DNA of 54,694 bases from positions 1-54,694 of the forward strand of contig JAAUUH010000007.1 in assembly GCA_012031145.1 (NCBI GenBank). The letters run 5' to 3'. Source of the stretch: Oscillatoriales cyanobacterium SM2_2_1 (lineage in GTDB: Bacteria > Cyanobacteriota > Cyanobacteriia > Pseudanabaenales > Pseudanabaenaceae). The notes below the pieces were generated by a model. That model worked only from the letters and a program-made list of their open reading frames with translations, made no database searches and was not told the DNA's origin. Positions 8,166-17,607 of the stretch are shown here, in pieces; the stretch's first letter is position 1; every line of letters starts with the position of its first letter. The position numbers were made by a program, and so were the translations under genes.

Positions 8166-10313
8166 TCAGCTTTTACCAGCGCGATCGCCCGCCTGTTGCC
8201 AGAAATGCACAGCCCCGTCCCGACTGGCGCTCACGAGGCAAGGACCAAAGCTGGCCAGGGCCGTAATCGGTGTTTGATGGCGACGCAGGCTTTCGGTCAA
8301 GGCGGCATGGGTGAGATCCCATAGCTTCACGGTGCCATCTTCACTACCACTGGCCAGCATTTGATTACTCTGCTCTAAAAATGTCAGGGCCGTAATCGGA
8401 GTTTCGTGCCCCTTAAGATCGAACAATAACTTGCCGCTCTGCCAGTTCCAAACGCGGATCGTATGGCCGCGACTGCCGCTGACAAGCGTACGACCATCAT
8501 CGGCAAAGGTAAGGGCTTGCACAGGCTTTTGATGGGCCTGCAACACCGCAATCAGACGACCGCTGGGCACATGCCAAACCCGGACACAGCAGTCATCGCT
8601 CCCGACCGCCAAAATCTGACCATCCACCGACAGGGCCAGGCAGTTTAGTTGGGATTGCAGCCGTTCCAAAAAAATGCGATCGCGGGTTTGCACATTCCAT
8701 AGGTAGACCAAATGCCGCTCGACGATCGCCGCAAGGTAGTCGCCGCCGCCGTCATAGACCAGTGCCGAAGCCGTAGCCTTGGGCTGAATAGCATTGATGA
8801 AACTACGTTTTTCCAAGTCAAAAATTTTAATGCTATGCCCCGGTGTGGCGATCGCCACCTGATGCCGCACTGGGTTGACTGCCACCGCGGCAAACTCCTC
8901 GGCATGATCGGGACTGCGCCCAAACCCACTGCAATCAGGGCAGGTTACCCGCTGCATTGTTTCCACCAACAACACCCGCCCCGGACGCTCCACCCGCCCC
9001 GTGCCACTACAGGTTCGGCAAGAATTGCGATCAATCACCACCCCCAGAACTTTCCCCGTGTTGGGCTGGGCCATCCAAACTTCCCGGCGATCGCCCGCTA
9101 GGATCAAACGATCCTTATCCCAAAACATCATCTGGGAAACCCCCTGCTCATAGGCTAGGGAGCGGGTACACTGCCAATCCTGGGAGTAGCGTAAATCAAC
9201 TGTCAATTCATAGGCAGGAGCTTGGGCAAAGGACGCTGGATGAAAATCCCGTAGCAATACATCAATATCATCTTCCCGGGTCGCTGCCGAACCATCCTGT
9301 AGCTGAGCAATCGTCACTGGGTTATCGCTGCTTTCGGCGGCCGTGACATCCTGCAGGAAGGAAGTTAATATCACGTCCAAATCCGAACCCGATGTTGGCG
9401 CGGACATTTTTTGCACTACTGTTGCTTCCTCTATTTTGGCGATCGCCCGCAACACCTCGCCCGCAGTGGCAAATCGCTCTCCCTCATCGGGACGAATCAT
9501 GTGATCAATTACCTCCGCCCAGTCGGGGGAGATGGGATGCTTTAGGGCATTGCGCCACTTTGGCAGCCAGCTAAAGCCATAGCGCACAAAAAGCTTGTGG
9601 GGCGACAGGGCCGTCAGCATCTGAAAAGCGGTCACTCCCAAACTGTAAATATCCGCAGCAGGCGTCACCCTGCCCCCCGTGAGCAACTCCATGGGCATAT
9701 ACCCCGATGAACCCACCGCCGTCCCTGTCTGGGCAAAAGCCTGGGCATCAAAGGTCTTAGCCACACCAAAATCAATTAAGAAAAATTTCTTGGTCAGCTC
9801 GTGCTGCAGAATGTTCTCCGGTTTAATGTCGCGGTGCACCACCTGTCGTTCATGGACAAATTGCAGGATCTCCAATAGCTCTAGTAACAAGCGCCGTACA
9901 TCTGCCTCCGAAAATGCACCCCGTTTTTGTAGCATTTGCAGCAGATTGTCCCCCTCGACAAACTCTTGCACTAGATACTGTTGTCCCTCTTCGACAAAAT
10001 AGGCTAACAGATTGGGGATTTGGGGATGCACACCCAATTCATGCAGCCGCACCGCCTCCTGGTTAAATAACTGTGTGGCCTTCTCCCGATCGGATGTCGA
10101 ATTTAGTTGAGGCAAAAACTGCTTGATCACACACTTGGCATTTAAGCGATCTTCATCTATTGCCAAATAGGTTCTGCCAAATCCGCCCTGCCCCAGAAGC
10201 TTTTCGGCGCGATATCGCGATCGCAGCCTTAACGCACTACCACAACTGTTACACCGCTCCAGCCCTGCTTCATTTTCCGGTTGCAAACAGTGAGGATTAA
10301 TGCAGTATGACAT
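8166..10313 (-). CDS. Ser/Thr protein kinase with zinc motifs and WD40 repeats
   Basis: The 715-residue protein begins with a four-cysteine zinc-ribbon-like module (C4, C9, C21, C24). A Hanks-type kinase domain follows (about 33-295): glycine loop GQGGFG (41-46), invariant Lys K64, HRD (160-162) and DFG (181-183), all intact. After a linker come two CxxCxGxG motifs (CRTCSGTG at 432-439, CPDCSGFG at 458-465), as in the DnaJ zinc domain. The C-terminal third holds about five WD40 repeats with GSDD/GSED and VRVW/VKLW signatures. Such multidomain kinases are common in cyanobacteria. The WD40 part probably docks substrates. No membrane helix is seen. The substrate is unknown. Confidence 0.92.
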   Translation of the reverse strand: MSYCINPHCLQPENEAGLERCNSCGSALRLRSRYRAEKLLGQGGFGRTYLAIDEDRLNAKCVIKQFLPQLNSTSDREKATQLFNQEAVRLHELGVHPQIPNLLAYFVEEGQQYLVQEFVEGDNLLQMLQKRGAFSEADVRRLLLELLEILQFVHERQVVHRDIKPENILQHELTKKFFLIDFGVAKTFDAQAFAQTGTAVGSSGYMPMELLTGGRVTPAADIYSLGVTAFQMLTALSPHKLFVRYGFSWLPKWRNALKHPISPDWAEVIDHMIRPDEGERFATAGEVLRAIAKIEEATVVQKMSAPTSGSDLDVILTSFLQDVTAAESSDNPVTIAQLQDGSAATREDDIDVLLRDFHPASFAQAPAYELTVDLRYSQDWQCTRSLAYEQGVSQMMFWDKDRLILAGDRREVWMAQPNTGKVLGVVIDRNSCRTCSGTGRVERPGRVLLVETMQRVTCPDCSGFGRSPDHAEEFAAVAVNPVRHQVAIATPGHSIKIFDLEKRSFINAIQPKATASALVYDGGGDYLAAIVERHLVYLWNVQTRDRIFLERLQSQLNCLALSVDGQILAVGSDDCCVRVWHVPSGRLIAVLQAHQKPVQALTFADDGRTLVSGSRGHTIRVWNWQSGKLLFDLKGHETPITALTFLEQSNQMLASGSEDGTVKLWDLTHAALTESLRRHQTPITALASFGPCLVSASRDGAVHFWQQAGDRAGKS

Positions 10314-10998
10314 TTTTCCGAAGTGTGTGACATTTTGTGCTTATTATAGCGATTACGTCAACATGCCACACTCAAGTTATTTCTTTACATTGGCATTCAA
10401 CATAATTCTGGAATGCATTCTAAGATTCTCTGCTTGGCGAGCCTGGTGATGTCCCAATTTCCGATCCCTGACGACACTTCATGCCAGGTGGATACCGTGC
10501 TCACTCCTCGATATTCCTGCTGATAGAGTCAACGATTGATTGTCCATCGTATTCCCGCATTGGCTCCCCCTTACCTTAATCTACCCTTACCTTAATCTAC
10601 ATGGACGCAAGGTCTGCGGCGGCTATTTCCATCCATCATCACGGATATTCAGGGCAGTTGGCATCAATTGCCAGTTGCTTCCATTCCATCGCAATGCAAG
10701 CAATGGAAGAGGATGCTTGGGAGTCTTTGCGATTTTGAGATCCATGTTTTTGTTGAATTGGAAATCCTGTATCAGTGGATTGTCTACGGTCAAGTTAGGG
10801 TAACCCGACTCGATGTCAGCCACGGTGCACCATCGAAAGAGATCTATTCAATACATTTCTGTCTAATGCTTCGGAGTCATGGGTTGTCTATCACATTAAT
10901 TGTCACTCAGATCATGGCGGTAGGTATCGCCCAAGTTGGAAGCCATCGCCGAGCGAAATTTCAATTTCAGGGACATTCACAGACTTAGACTGGAAGTG

Positions 10999-11083
10999 TA
11001 GCTATATTCGGGTAGGTTCGGATATCGAAGGAAGAGGGGGCGCACCCCCTGAACCCCGTCCTTAGCAAGTTATTTGCAGCTAT
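10999..11083 (-). repeat. family-1 intergenic repeat, copy 2 (short)
   Basis: This 85-bp copy keeps both ends (TAGCTATATTCGGGTAGG and the reverse of TAACTTGG) but has a reduced central hairpin (GGGGGCGCACCCCC). It is the most divergent of the seven copies. Confidence 0.75.
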
Positions 11084-11100
11084 GCATCTACGTTCCAATT

Positions 11101-11127
11101 AATAGAAAGCTCCCATAGCTTTCTATT
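11101..11127. repeat. perfect 11-bp stem hairpin
   Basis: AATAGAAAGCT and AGCTTTCTATT form a perfect 11-bp stem around a five-base loop. No T-run follows on either strand, so a standard terminator is not supported. It lies about 190 bases past the end of the E2 gene and next to a family-1 repeat. Confidence 0.5.
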
Positions 11128-11317
11128 TCCTAGGGAACAGAGGTTCCACTACTCCCCGCAGCTCATCGATTATGCACTAGGCGCATAGCGCAAGGTTGAT
11201 TCAGCAGAGCTCCCCTACGTAGGGAAAAAGCTCCTCCACGCCTCGGAATCCAGTCGAAGCCATCGACCGACTCAAGTTAGGAGAATTGGCGGCAGAGGTG
11301 CTGAACGGTGCTGGCTA

Positions 11318-12568
11318 TCACAGGGTAAGGCTCTGGGCTTCAGCTTCGAGCAGTTTGGCAAAGTCTTGGAGAAATTGGGCGGCATGGGCTCCATAGATCA
11401 CACGATGGTCGCAGGTCAGGTTGACCTGCATTTGACTGCGAATGGCGATCGCCCCATCGGCCGTGGCCACCACCTGGGGTTGGGAAGCTCCGACGGCCAG
11501 GATCGCCCCGGTGCCCGGTGGCAGGATGGCATCGAAGCGGTCAACACCAAACATCCCTAGGTTGGAGATGGTAAACGTGCCAGTACTGTACTCATGGGGC
11601 TGGAGTTGCTTAGCCCGAGCCCGCTCCACAAGGGACTTCCAAGTGCGGGAAAGGGTATAGAGATCGGACTGATCGGCAGCGGCGAGCACTGGGGTGATCA
11701 GCCCACCATCATCCATGGCAACGGCAACAGCAATGTTGATTTGACTATGGCTGACAATTCCCTGTTCGGTGAAACTGGCGTTCAGGAGGGGATGCTTTTT
11801 AAGGGTGAGGGCGATCGCCTTGGCCAAAAGTGCAGTCATGGTGACTCCCTTAGACTTCACCTGTTTGTAGAGTTGATCGAGGGCATCGGTGGTTATGGTG
11901 TAGCCCACTCGGAAGACGGGCACCTGTAGGCTGGCATTCATGTTGCGGACAACTGCCTGTTGTAGGGTCGTCAGGGGGGCAGCAGTATCGGCGGGGAGTT
12001 GGGGTTGGGTGATGACCGGTTTGACTGCGGAGGCGACGGGCACCGGAGCCGCTGGGTTCACTTGGGACAGAATATCGGCTTCTCGAACGCGTCCATTGGG
12101 GCCAGTGCCTTTGACACTGCGGAGGTCAATGTTATGTTCTTGGGCAAGGCGCTTAGCTCGGGGGGAGACAATCAACCGACCTTCCATTGCCGTAACGGTT
12201 TCGGGAATGGCGGCGATCGCCTGGGGGCTGGGCTCAGCAACAAGGGTTTGGGGCGCATGAAAGGAAGGCGGCGGTGTGGACTCGGCTGGCTTATGGGCAG
12301 GGGGTTGGGGCGTAGCCCCTAATTCTGCTAAGGTTTCGGCCACGTAGGCGATCGCCTGTCCAACGGGGGCACTTTCTCCAGCGGGGACAAGGATTTGCCC
12401 TAGGTAGCCTTCGTAAAAGCTTTCCACATCCATGTCGGCTTTGTCTGACTCCACAACCACGACGGTTTCACCCTTAGCCACTTTGTCCCCCGTTGCTTTC
12501 ACCCAAGCGGTGATCTTGCCTTCGGTCATGGTAGAACTCAGTGCAGGCATGAAAATTTCGTGAATCAT
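11318..12568 (-). CDS. pdhC: dihydrolipoamide acetyltransferase (E2) of pyruvate dehydrogenase
   Basis: E2 transfers the acetyl group from the lipoyl arm to CoA in the pyruvate dehydrogenase complex. I start it at ATG 12568 (MIHEIFMPALSSTM) because the 11 residues upstream are not family-like, giving 416 residues. Order: an N-terminal lipoyl domain with the lipoylated Lys in ESDKADMDVE, an Ala/Pro-rich linker, a subunit-binding domain (VSPRAKRLAQEHNIDL then GTGPNGRVREADI) and the catalytic domain ending in DHRVIYGAHAAQFL. The usual DHRxxDG motif has Tyr in place of Asp; as I recall, cyanobacterial and plastid E2 proteins share this. It is divergent from ddl. Confidence 0.95.
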   Translation of the reverse strand: MIHEIFMPALSSTMTEGKITAWVKATGDKVAKGETVVVVESDKADMDVESFYEGYLGQILVPAGESAPVGQAIAYVAETLAELGATPQPPAHKPAESTPPPSFHAPQTLVAEPSPQAIAAIPETVTAMEGRLIVSPRAKRLAQEHNIDLRSVKGTGPNGRVREADILSQVNPAAPVPVASAVKPVITQPQLPADTAAPLTTLQQAVVRNMNASLQVPVFRVGYTITTDALDQLYKQVKSKGVTMTALLAKAIALTLKKHPLLNASFTEQGIVSHSQINIAVAVAMDDGGLITPVLAAADQSDLYTLSRTWKSLVERARAKQLQPHEYSTGTFTISNLGMFGVDRFDAILPPGTGAILAVGASQPQVVATADGAIAIRSQMQVNLTCDHRVIYGAHAAQFLQDFAKLLEAEAQSLTL

Positions 12569-12674
12569 AGGAGTCTGAAGACAGTAGCAGTGCAGTGACA
12601 ATCTTACTCTGATTTGTCCTCAGGATTGGTTCCGACTCCTAAAAACCCTCTATCCTGCGATATACTGCACAGCT

Positions 12675-13703
12675 ATGACAAAGGTTCCATGCACAGTCGG
12701 GTTGTTGTTTGGCGGGCGCTCGGGAGAGCATGAAGTCTCAATTACTTCGGCTCGGGCGATCGCGGCGGGTCTAGCGGTTCATCCCCAATACCGAATACGT
12801 CCGTTCTATCTCAGTCGCGCCGGGTTGTGGTGTTCTGAGCGGTTGTCCCAGGGGGTGCTAGAGGGTAAATCCCTAGCCATGGCGGATCTGCCGACGGAGT
12901 TTGCCCTGCCCGAGCACCTAGGGGCTGTTGATGTTTGGGTGCCGGTGCTCCATGGGCCCAACGGCGAGGATGGCACAGTGCAGGGATTGCTGACCCTGAT
13001 GCAAAAGCCCTTTGTGGGCAATGGGGTGTTGGCGGCGGCGGTGGGCATGGATAAAATTTTGATGAAGGCGGTGTTTGCCCAAGCGGGACTGTCCCAAGTG
13101 AAGTTTGTGGCCTTAACCCGGCGTCAGTGGCAAGCTGATGCGGCGGACTGGTGCGCCCATGTGGAGGAACGGTTGGGATATCCCTGCTTTGTGAAGCCCT
13201 CCAATTTGGGTTCGTCCGTGGGGATCTCTAAGGTGCGTGATCGCGCCCAGTTACAGTTGGCGATCGCCGCGGCGCTAACCTTCGATCACCGCTGCATCGT
13301 GGAGCAGGGGGTGGTAGCCCGGGAGATTGAGTGTGCCGTTTTGGGAAATGACGACCCCAAGGCTTCAGTGGTGGGGGAAATTACCTACAGCAGTGATTTT
13401 TACGATTACGAGACCAAATACACCTCGGGACGGGCCCAGTTGCATATTCCGGCCCCGATTCCGGCAGAGGTGACGGAAGCCGTGCAACAGATGGCGCTGC
13501 GGGCCTTTCGGGCGATCGCTGGCCGGGGGCTGGCCCGGGTAGATTTTTTTTATATCCCGGAAACAGCGACGATTCTGGTCAATGAGATCAATACTTTTCC
13601 CGGATTTACCGCCACGAGCATGTATCCCAAATTGTGGGAGGCATCGGGAATGTCGTTTCCCGAACTGTGCGATCGCCTGATCCATTTAGCCCAAGAGACC
13701 TAG
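12675..13703 (+). CDS. ddl: D-alanine--D-alanine ligase
   Basis: Ddl joins two D-alanines for peptidoglycan synthesis. The 342-residue ATP-grasp protein begins with [19 protein letters not shown], the family signature. It has [30 protein letters not shown] (ATP-binding loop), [15 protein letters not shown] and the Mg2+-binding [10 protein letters not shown] near the C-terminus. The length is normal and the frame is intact. It converges on the bifunctional-nuclease-family gene with a two-base gap. Confidence 0.97.
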   Translation: MTKVPCTVGLLFGGRSGEHEVSITSARAIAAGLAVHPQYRIRPFYLSRAGLWCSERLSQGVLEGKSLAMADLPTEFALPEHLGAVDVWVPVLHGPNGEDGTVQGLLTLMQKPFVGNGVLAAAVGMDKILMKAVFAQAGLSQVKFVALTRRQWQADAADWCAHVEERLGYPCFVKPSNLGSSVGISKVRDRAQLQLAIAAALTFDHRCIVEQGVVAREIECAVLGNDDPKASVVGEITYSSDFYDYETKYTSGRAQLHIPAPIPAEVTEAVQQMALRAFRAIAGRGLARVDFFYIPETATILVNEINTFPGFTATSMYPKLWEASGMSFPELCDRLIHLAQET

Positions 13704-13705
13704 CT

Positions 13706-14202
13706 CTAGTTAGAGTCCCTTGTGCCGCGCTTAACTAAGTCGCTCGGGGTAATATCGGCCAAAAATTCGCGAAAGGCCCGCCGCTCCTCCTCATCGGCAT
13801 CCTGATCGACGGGGATCGAGGCTTCCAAAATCACTTCCTCCATCACCCAAATTGGGCAGTGAGCCCGCAGCGCTATGGCGATCGCATCACTGGATCGGGC
13901 ATCAATTTCTTTTTTGATTTCACCCATGGTGACCGTCAGAACAGCGTAGAATGTGCTGTTTTTAAGGGAATGGATCACCACACGCTCCACCGTTAAGCCC
14001 CAAGTGTCCAAGAGATTGACGAGGAGATCGTGGGTCATGGGTCGGGCAGCGGGCTTGGCATCTAAAGCAGAGACGATGGCCCGAGCTTCGGTTTCCCCAA
14101 TCCAATGGGAATCGCACGGCGCTCAGCCGCATCACGGAGGAGAACAACTGGATTACGGCTTACGCCATCAATGGCTATACCTGCAACCTTCATCTCAATC
14201 AT
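13706..14202 (-). CDS. bifunctional nuclease (DUF151) family protein (frameshifted here)
   Basis: The last 110 codons form one frame (MTHDLLVNLLDTWG to the stop) with DARSSDAIAIALR, the family core. The N-terminus lies in another frame from ATG 14202: MIEMKVAGIAIDG, then NPVVLLRDAAERRAIPI. Adding one T at about 14102-14106 restores IWIGETEARAIVSALD and joins the halves into about 165 residues, the usual length. Plant and bacterial members have been reported as bifunctional DNase/RNase proteins; the cyanobacterial role is not established. The end is acidic (DQDADEEERRAF). Confidence 0.88.
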
Positions 14203-14315
14203 TGCGCCCTGACCCCTCAGTTAAAAGTGCCGATGCAACCGGCTGCCGATACGTCTACCCTTTCGACGTCGCCCGCTCTCAGGGTATGCTGCCAAATTAT
14301 ATCACCGTTGATTGT

Positions 14316-15230
14316 ATGAGTTTTTATCCAGTTTCAATCCTGGTTTTAGGGGCGGGAGCTTGGGGATCGGCTTTGGCTCAGCTTGCCAGCACCCAAGGCC
14401 ATCGCGTGATTCTGTGGTCTCGCCGGGGGAATGTGCCCCTTGGGGAAGTGGTATCCCAAGCAGATGTGGTGATCTCGGCGGTGTCAATGGTGGGGTTGCG
14501 ATCGCTAATTGAGTCCCTTCCGCCCGTCCTTCCCCCGACAGCGATCTGGGTGACAGCAACTAAGGGATTAGAACTGGGAACCGGCAAAACACCATCCCAA
14601 CTCTGGCAATCGGTGGTTTCGGGCGATCGCCTTGTGGTTCTGTCGGGGCCAAACCTCTCCCTCGAATTAGTCCGAGGGTTACCTGCCGCCACGGTGGCAG
14701 CCAGCCATAATGGGGAGTCGGCCGAGCGCCTTCAAACCCTTTTGGCTAGCCGACAGCTTCGGGTTTACACAAATAATGATCCCCTCGGGGTAGAGTTGGG
14801 GGGCACGCTCAAAAATGTCATGGCGATCGCCGTGGGAGTTTGCGATGGGTTGCATCTGGGAGCCAATGCACGGGCCGCCCTGATCACCCGGGCTCTACCG
14901 GAGATGATTCGGGTGGGTGTAGCGTGGGGGGCACGGGCAGAGACTTTCTGGGGGCTTTCGGGTCTAGGCGATCTCTTGGCCACCTGCACTAGTCCCCTCA
15001 GCCGTAACTATCGCGTGGGTTTGTCCCTAGCGATGGGGCAAAACCTGGAAGCATCCCTGGCGGGAATCCCTGGCACGGCTGAGGGCGTGAACACGGCTCT
15101 AGTTTTGGATCGTATGGATTTAACGTTGCCAATTACCCACGTGGTGGCAAAGCTGCTCCGAGGCGAACAAACACCCCAACAGAGCGTGGCGGAACTGATG
15201 GAGCGGGATCTAAAGCAAGAATCCCTGTAA
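14316..15230 (+). CDS. gpsA: NAD(P)+ glycerol-3-phosphate dehydrogenase
   Basis: GpsA reduces dihydroxyacetone phosphate to sn-glycerol-3-phosphate for phospholipid synthesis. I chose ATG 14316 because SILVLGAGAWGSALAQLA, the dinucleotide-binding GxGxxG motif, follows at once. The frame is open further upstream but there overlaps the divergent nuclease-family gene antisense. The 304-residue protein has SGPNLSLELVRGLPAATVAA, the catalytic-Lys region GGTLKNVMAIAVGV and SGLGDLLATCTSPLSRNYRVG. The order and length are typical and the gene is intact. Confidence 0.95.
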   Translation: MSFYPVSILVLGAGAWGSALAQLASTQGHRVILWSRRGNVPLGEVVSQADVVISAVSMVGLRSLIESLPPVLPPTAIWVTATKGLELGTGKTPSQLWQSVVSGDRLVVLSGPNLSLELVRGLPAATVAASHNGESAERLQTLLASRQLRVYTNNDPLGVELGGTLKNVMAIAVGVCDGLHLGANARAALITRALPEMIRVGVAWGARAETFWGLSGLGDLLATCTSPLSRNYRVGLSLAMGQNLEASLAGIPGTAEGVNTALVLDRMDLTLPITHVVAKLLRGEQTPQQSVAELMERDLKQESL

Positions 15231-15248
15231 TCCTCAACTTACATCAAT

Positions 15249-16339
15249 TTACATCAAGCGCTGCCCCGATCGCCCATCAAATAAATGCCAATCCTCCGGC
15301 TGGGCGGACACCACAAAATGCTCCGGCACCGAGATATCAGCCCGAACCCGCAGTTGGAGGCGCTGGTGGGGTTGATCGCACAGCACAGCACGAATTACCT
15401 GCTCGCTGCCCAGGGGTTCAATCAATTGGCGCACAAGGGAAAGTTGGATCGGCAGGCTCAGCCCATCAGCTACTAAGTAAAGATGCTCAGGACGAATCCC
15501 TAATTTGACCGGTTCCCTGGGGGGCGATGGCAGCCGCCGTTGCCATAGTTCAGGACAGGGGATTATCTGGGTGCCTAACTGAAAGCCACCATCGGCATAG
15601 GTAGCATCCAAAATATTCATCGGTGGTGTGCCGAGAAACTGGGCCACCATCAGATGCTCTGGCTTTTGATAAACCTCGAGTGGGGTGCCAATCTGCTGAA
15701 TCTGTCCCCGATCCAGCACCACAAGGCGATCGCCCAATGTCATGGCCTCAGTCTGGTCATGGGTGACGTAGAGGGTGGTGGTGCGAAGGCGTTGATGTAA
15801 CAGCTTTAGCTCTGCCCGTGTTTCGTCCCGCAGTTGGGCATCAAGGTTAGAGAGGGGTTCATCTAATAAAAAAACTTGGGCATCTCGGCGATCGCCCGTC
15901 CTAGGGCCACTCGCTGCTGCTGTCCCCCCGAAAGTTGGGGAGGGGTGCGGTGGAGCAAATGATCAATGGATAGGGACTTGGCCACCGCCTGGACGCGATC
16001 GCCAATTTCGGCCCGGGGCATCCCACGCATCTTGAGACCAAAACCAAGATTTTCCGCCACGGTCATGTGGGGGTACAGGGCATAATTTTGAAACACCATG
16101 GCCACATCCCGCTCCCGTGCCGGTAGATGGGTGACGCAGCGATCGCCCAAATAGATTTGCCCCCCCGTCGGCTGCTCCAGACCGGCAATTAGACGCAAAA
16201 TTGTGGACTTACCACAACCCGACGCCCCTACCAGCACCCAGAATTCACCATCGGGAATCTGGACGTTAATATCAGTCAGCGTGTTTTTGTCACTGCCCAG
16301 CCAGCGTTTCTCAAGGCGCTCCAACAGCACCCTAGCCAT
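15249..16339 (-). CDS. MalK/UgpC-type ABC transporter ATPase (frameshifted here)
   Basis: This is the ATPase of a carbohydrate-type ABC importer. The first part (ATG 16339) has Walker A (GASGCGKST), the Q-loop ([10 protein letters not shown]) and the signature LSGGQQQR. The frame breaks at about 15886-15891, beside a GCGATCGC site. Restoring one C gives [19 protein letters not shown] (Walker B and D-loop), then [14 protein letters not shown] (switch His) and the C-terminal OB-fold regulatory domain with [10 protein letters not shown]. The restored length is about 363 residues. Its start overlaps the FkbM gene stop by eight bases. No permease or binding protein is adjacent, so it may serve several sugar permeases, as MsmK-type ATPases do. 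Confidence 0.92.
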
Positions 16340-17021
16340 TGGGCACCTCGGTGGTCACCCAAACTGTGGGGATGGTTCGCTGCTCTCGCCCCAAGAGCCA
16401 GTGGGGAGTCAGTTCCCGCACGGTTACGGGTCGGTGCGCGTCACGGAAAAAATTCAGCACCGGATCAAGTAAGTGCTTCCCGTGAACTTCAACAACCCAG
16501 TGGTGCGGCGCTGCCAGCAACTGCTGGGCGCCGGCAAGTACCTCTAGCTCGGCCCCCTCGACATCCACTTTGACGAGCGATCGCCCACTGTGGGTTTCTG
16601 GGTAACGGGCATAGGCAGCATCGAGGGTGGTTGTGGTCTCCGTACAGGTGGCTCCCACCAATTGGGGAACAAAGGTAAACTGACTATCCTGATATTGGGG
16701 CCATTGGGATGGTGTCACCAAGGTTGACGCGAATTCAGGATTATCCAGTCCCGGTTCAAAGGCGATCACCATTCCCTTCTTGCCGGCAGCGTGCATGGCT
16801 TGGGCAGCTCCATAGGCAAAGTAACCATCGTTAGCCCCCACATCCCAGACCACATCAGTGTGCGGCAGCACTTGAGTTAGCCAAACATTCAAAGTTTCTT
16901 CATAGAGTCCAAAAATCTTGCGCTTAGAATTGCCCGGATTGAGGATTAACCGCGCTCCCCGAAAGGGCCCAAATAAAATTTCAGTGGGTACGGGTTGTTT
17001 TTTCAGGAGGGAGAAAATCAT
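16332..17021 (-). CDS. FkbM-family methyltransferase
   Basis: The 229-residue protein has the SAM-binding signature VVWDVGANDGYFAYGAA, AFEPG at the next strand and VKVDVEGAELEVLAGA, as in FkbM-type O-methyltransferases. I use ATG 17021 (MIFSLLKKQ) rather than the longer frame, because a longer start would overlap the upstream gene. It lies between an unknown HTH-like gene (four bases upstream) and the ABC ATPase (overlapping). FkbM enzymes often methylate sugars or polyketides, but the substrate is not visible from sequence. Confidence 0.85.
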   Translation of the reverse strand: MIFSLLKKQPVPTEILFGPFRGARLILNPGNSKRKIFGLYEETLNVWLTQVLPHTDVVWDVGANDGYFAYGAAQAMHAAGKKGMVIAFEPGLDNPEFASTLVTPSQWPQYQDSQFTFVPQLVGATCTETTTTLDAAYARYPETHSGRSLVKVDVEGAELEVLAGAQQLLAAPHHWVVEVHGKHLLDPVLNFFRDAHRPVTVRELTPHWLLGREQRTIPTVWVTTEVPNG

Positions 17022-17025
17022 AGGA

Positions 17026-17586
17026 TTAGGCCGGACGGACAAACCAACGACTACGTTTGCCATCATAAATGACACAATCGACAATCAAGTTTTTGATGCT
17101 GAGGGGCAGCTGATTTTTGCGCCGTGCCCGCCGTAATTGATCCACAGAAACACTAAGGATTTGAGCCAGCTCACTGGTAGACCACAGACGGGTAAACAGG
17201 TCATCGGGGTAGGTGGAAATCTCTTTTGCCAAGTCCATCCAGGACTGCAAATAAACCTCCGTCTCTTCCCCATGCTGCACAATGGTCTCCTCAGGGGCGA
17301 AGGGTGGCAGGGCAGGAGGGGATGTGTCGAGGGTGCCGTAGATATCCGTATCAACATAGACCTGAAGACTCACAATATCGTCCCAGCTTTGACGGTAGTC
17401 GAGGTCTTCATCCGAGTCGGTGGCAGTAGACTTAACGTGATCTTCTTGGGACAGATCGTAAACCAGAAGGGCCAGGGACTCTAATACTTCATTGCGCTTG
17501 CCTTGGTGGTACATTTGACTCAGTGTCCCGACCATTTCAGCCAAATCTATTGGCACAGCAACGACGGTCGTTTCAGGGGCAGACAT
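17026..17586 (-). CDS. unknown protein with a C-terminal HTH-like segment
   Basis: I do not recognise this protein. From ATG 17586 it has 186 residues; another ATG lies three codons upstream. The middle is acidic (TATDSDEDLDY). The C-terminal part, TSELAQILSVSVDQLRRARR, looks like a helix-turn-helix of the kind that reads DNA, and is followed by a short strand-rich end (DCVIYDGKRSRWFV). The start faces the HDAC-like gene only about 21 bases away, so it may regulate this divergent region. It is the first gene of the operon with the FkbM and ABC genes. Confidence 0.7.
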   Translation of the reverse strand: MSAPETTVVAVPIDLAEMVGTLSQMYHQGKRNEVLESLALLVYDLSQEDHVKSTATDSDEDLDYRQSWDDIVSLQVYVDTDIYGTLDTSPPALPPFAPEETIVQHGEETEVYLQSWMDLAKEISTYPDDLFTRLWSTSELAQILSVSVDQLRRARRKNQLPLSIKNLIVDCVIYDGKRSRWFVRPA

Positions 17587-17607
17587 GGCAACCAATGCGA
17601 CAAACTT

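Larger units (their letters stand above)
10314..11317. other. 1-kb intergenic region without a recognisable gene
   Basis: No convincing gene is seen. The region has a 16-bp direct duplication (CCCTTACCTTAATCTA twice, about 10568-10599), a family-1 repeat (10999-11083) and a perfect hairpin (11101-11127). A 66-codon minus-strand frame (10623-10823, GTG start) encodes protein-like sequence with PNLTVDNPLIQDF and LALRWNGSNWQLMP. It matches no family I know and may be a gene remnant. The plus strand at about 11257-11310 also reads as helix-like sequence (EAIDRLKLGELAAEVLNGAG) with no start. This looks like an area of decayed genes. Confidence 0.4.

Noticed and set aside
10540-10803. 87-codon plus-strand frame
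   Set aside because: Composition is not gene-like and there is no start context; the antisense frame looks slightly more protein-like, and neither is supported.
11101-11127. Terminator for the E2 gene
   Set aside because: The stem is perfect but no T-run follows on the minus strand and the distance is about 190 bases.
13953-14315. Extended start for gpsA
   Set aside because: It runs antisense through the DUF151 gene; the Rossmann motif begins right after ATG 14316.
15886-15891. Programmed frameshifting in the ABC ATPase
   Set aside because: No slippery heptamer is seen, and the same kind of loss occurs in many unrelated genes beside the same octamer.
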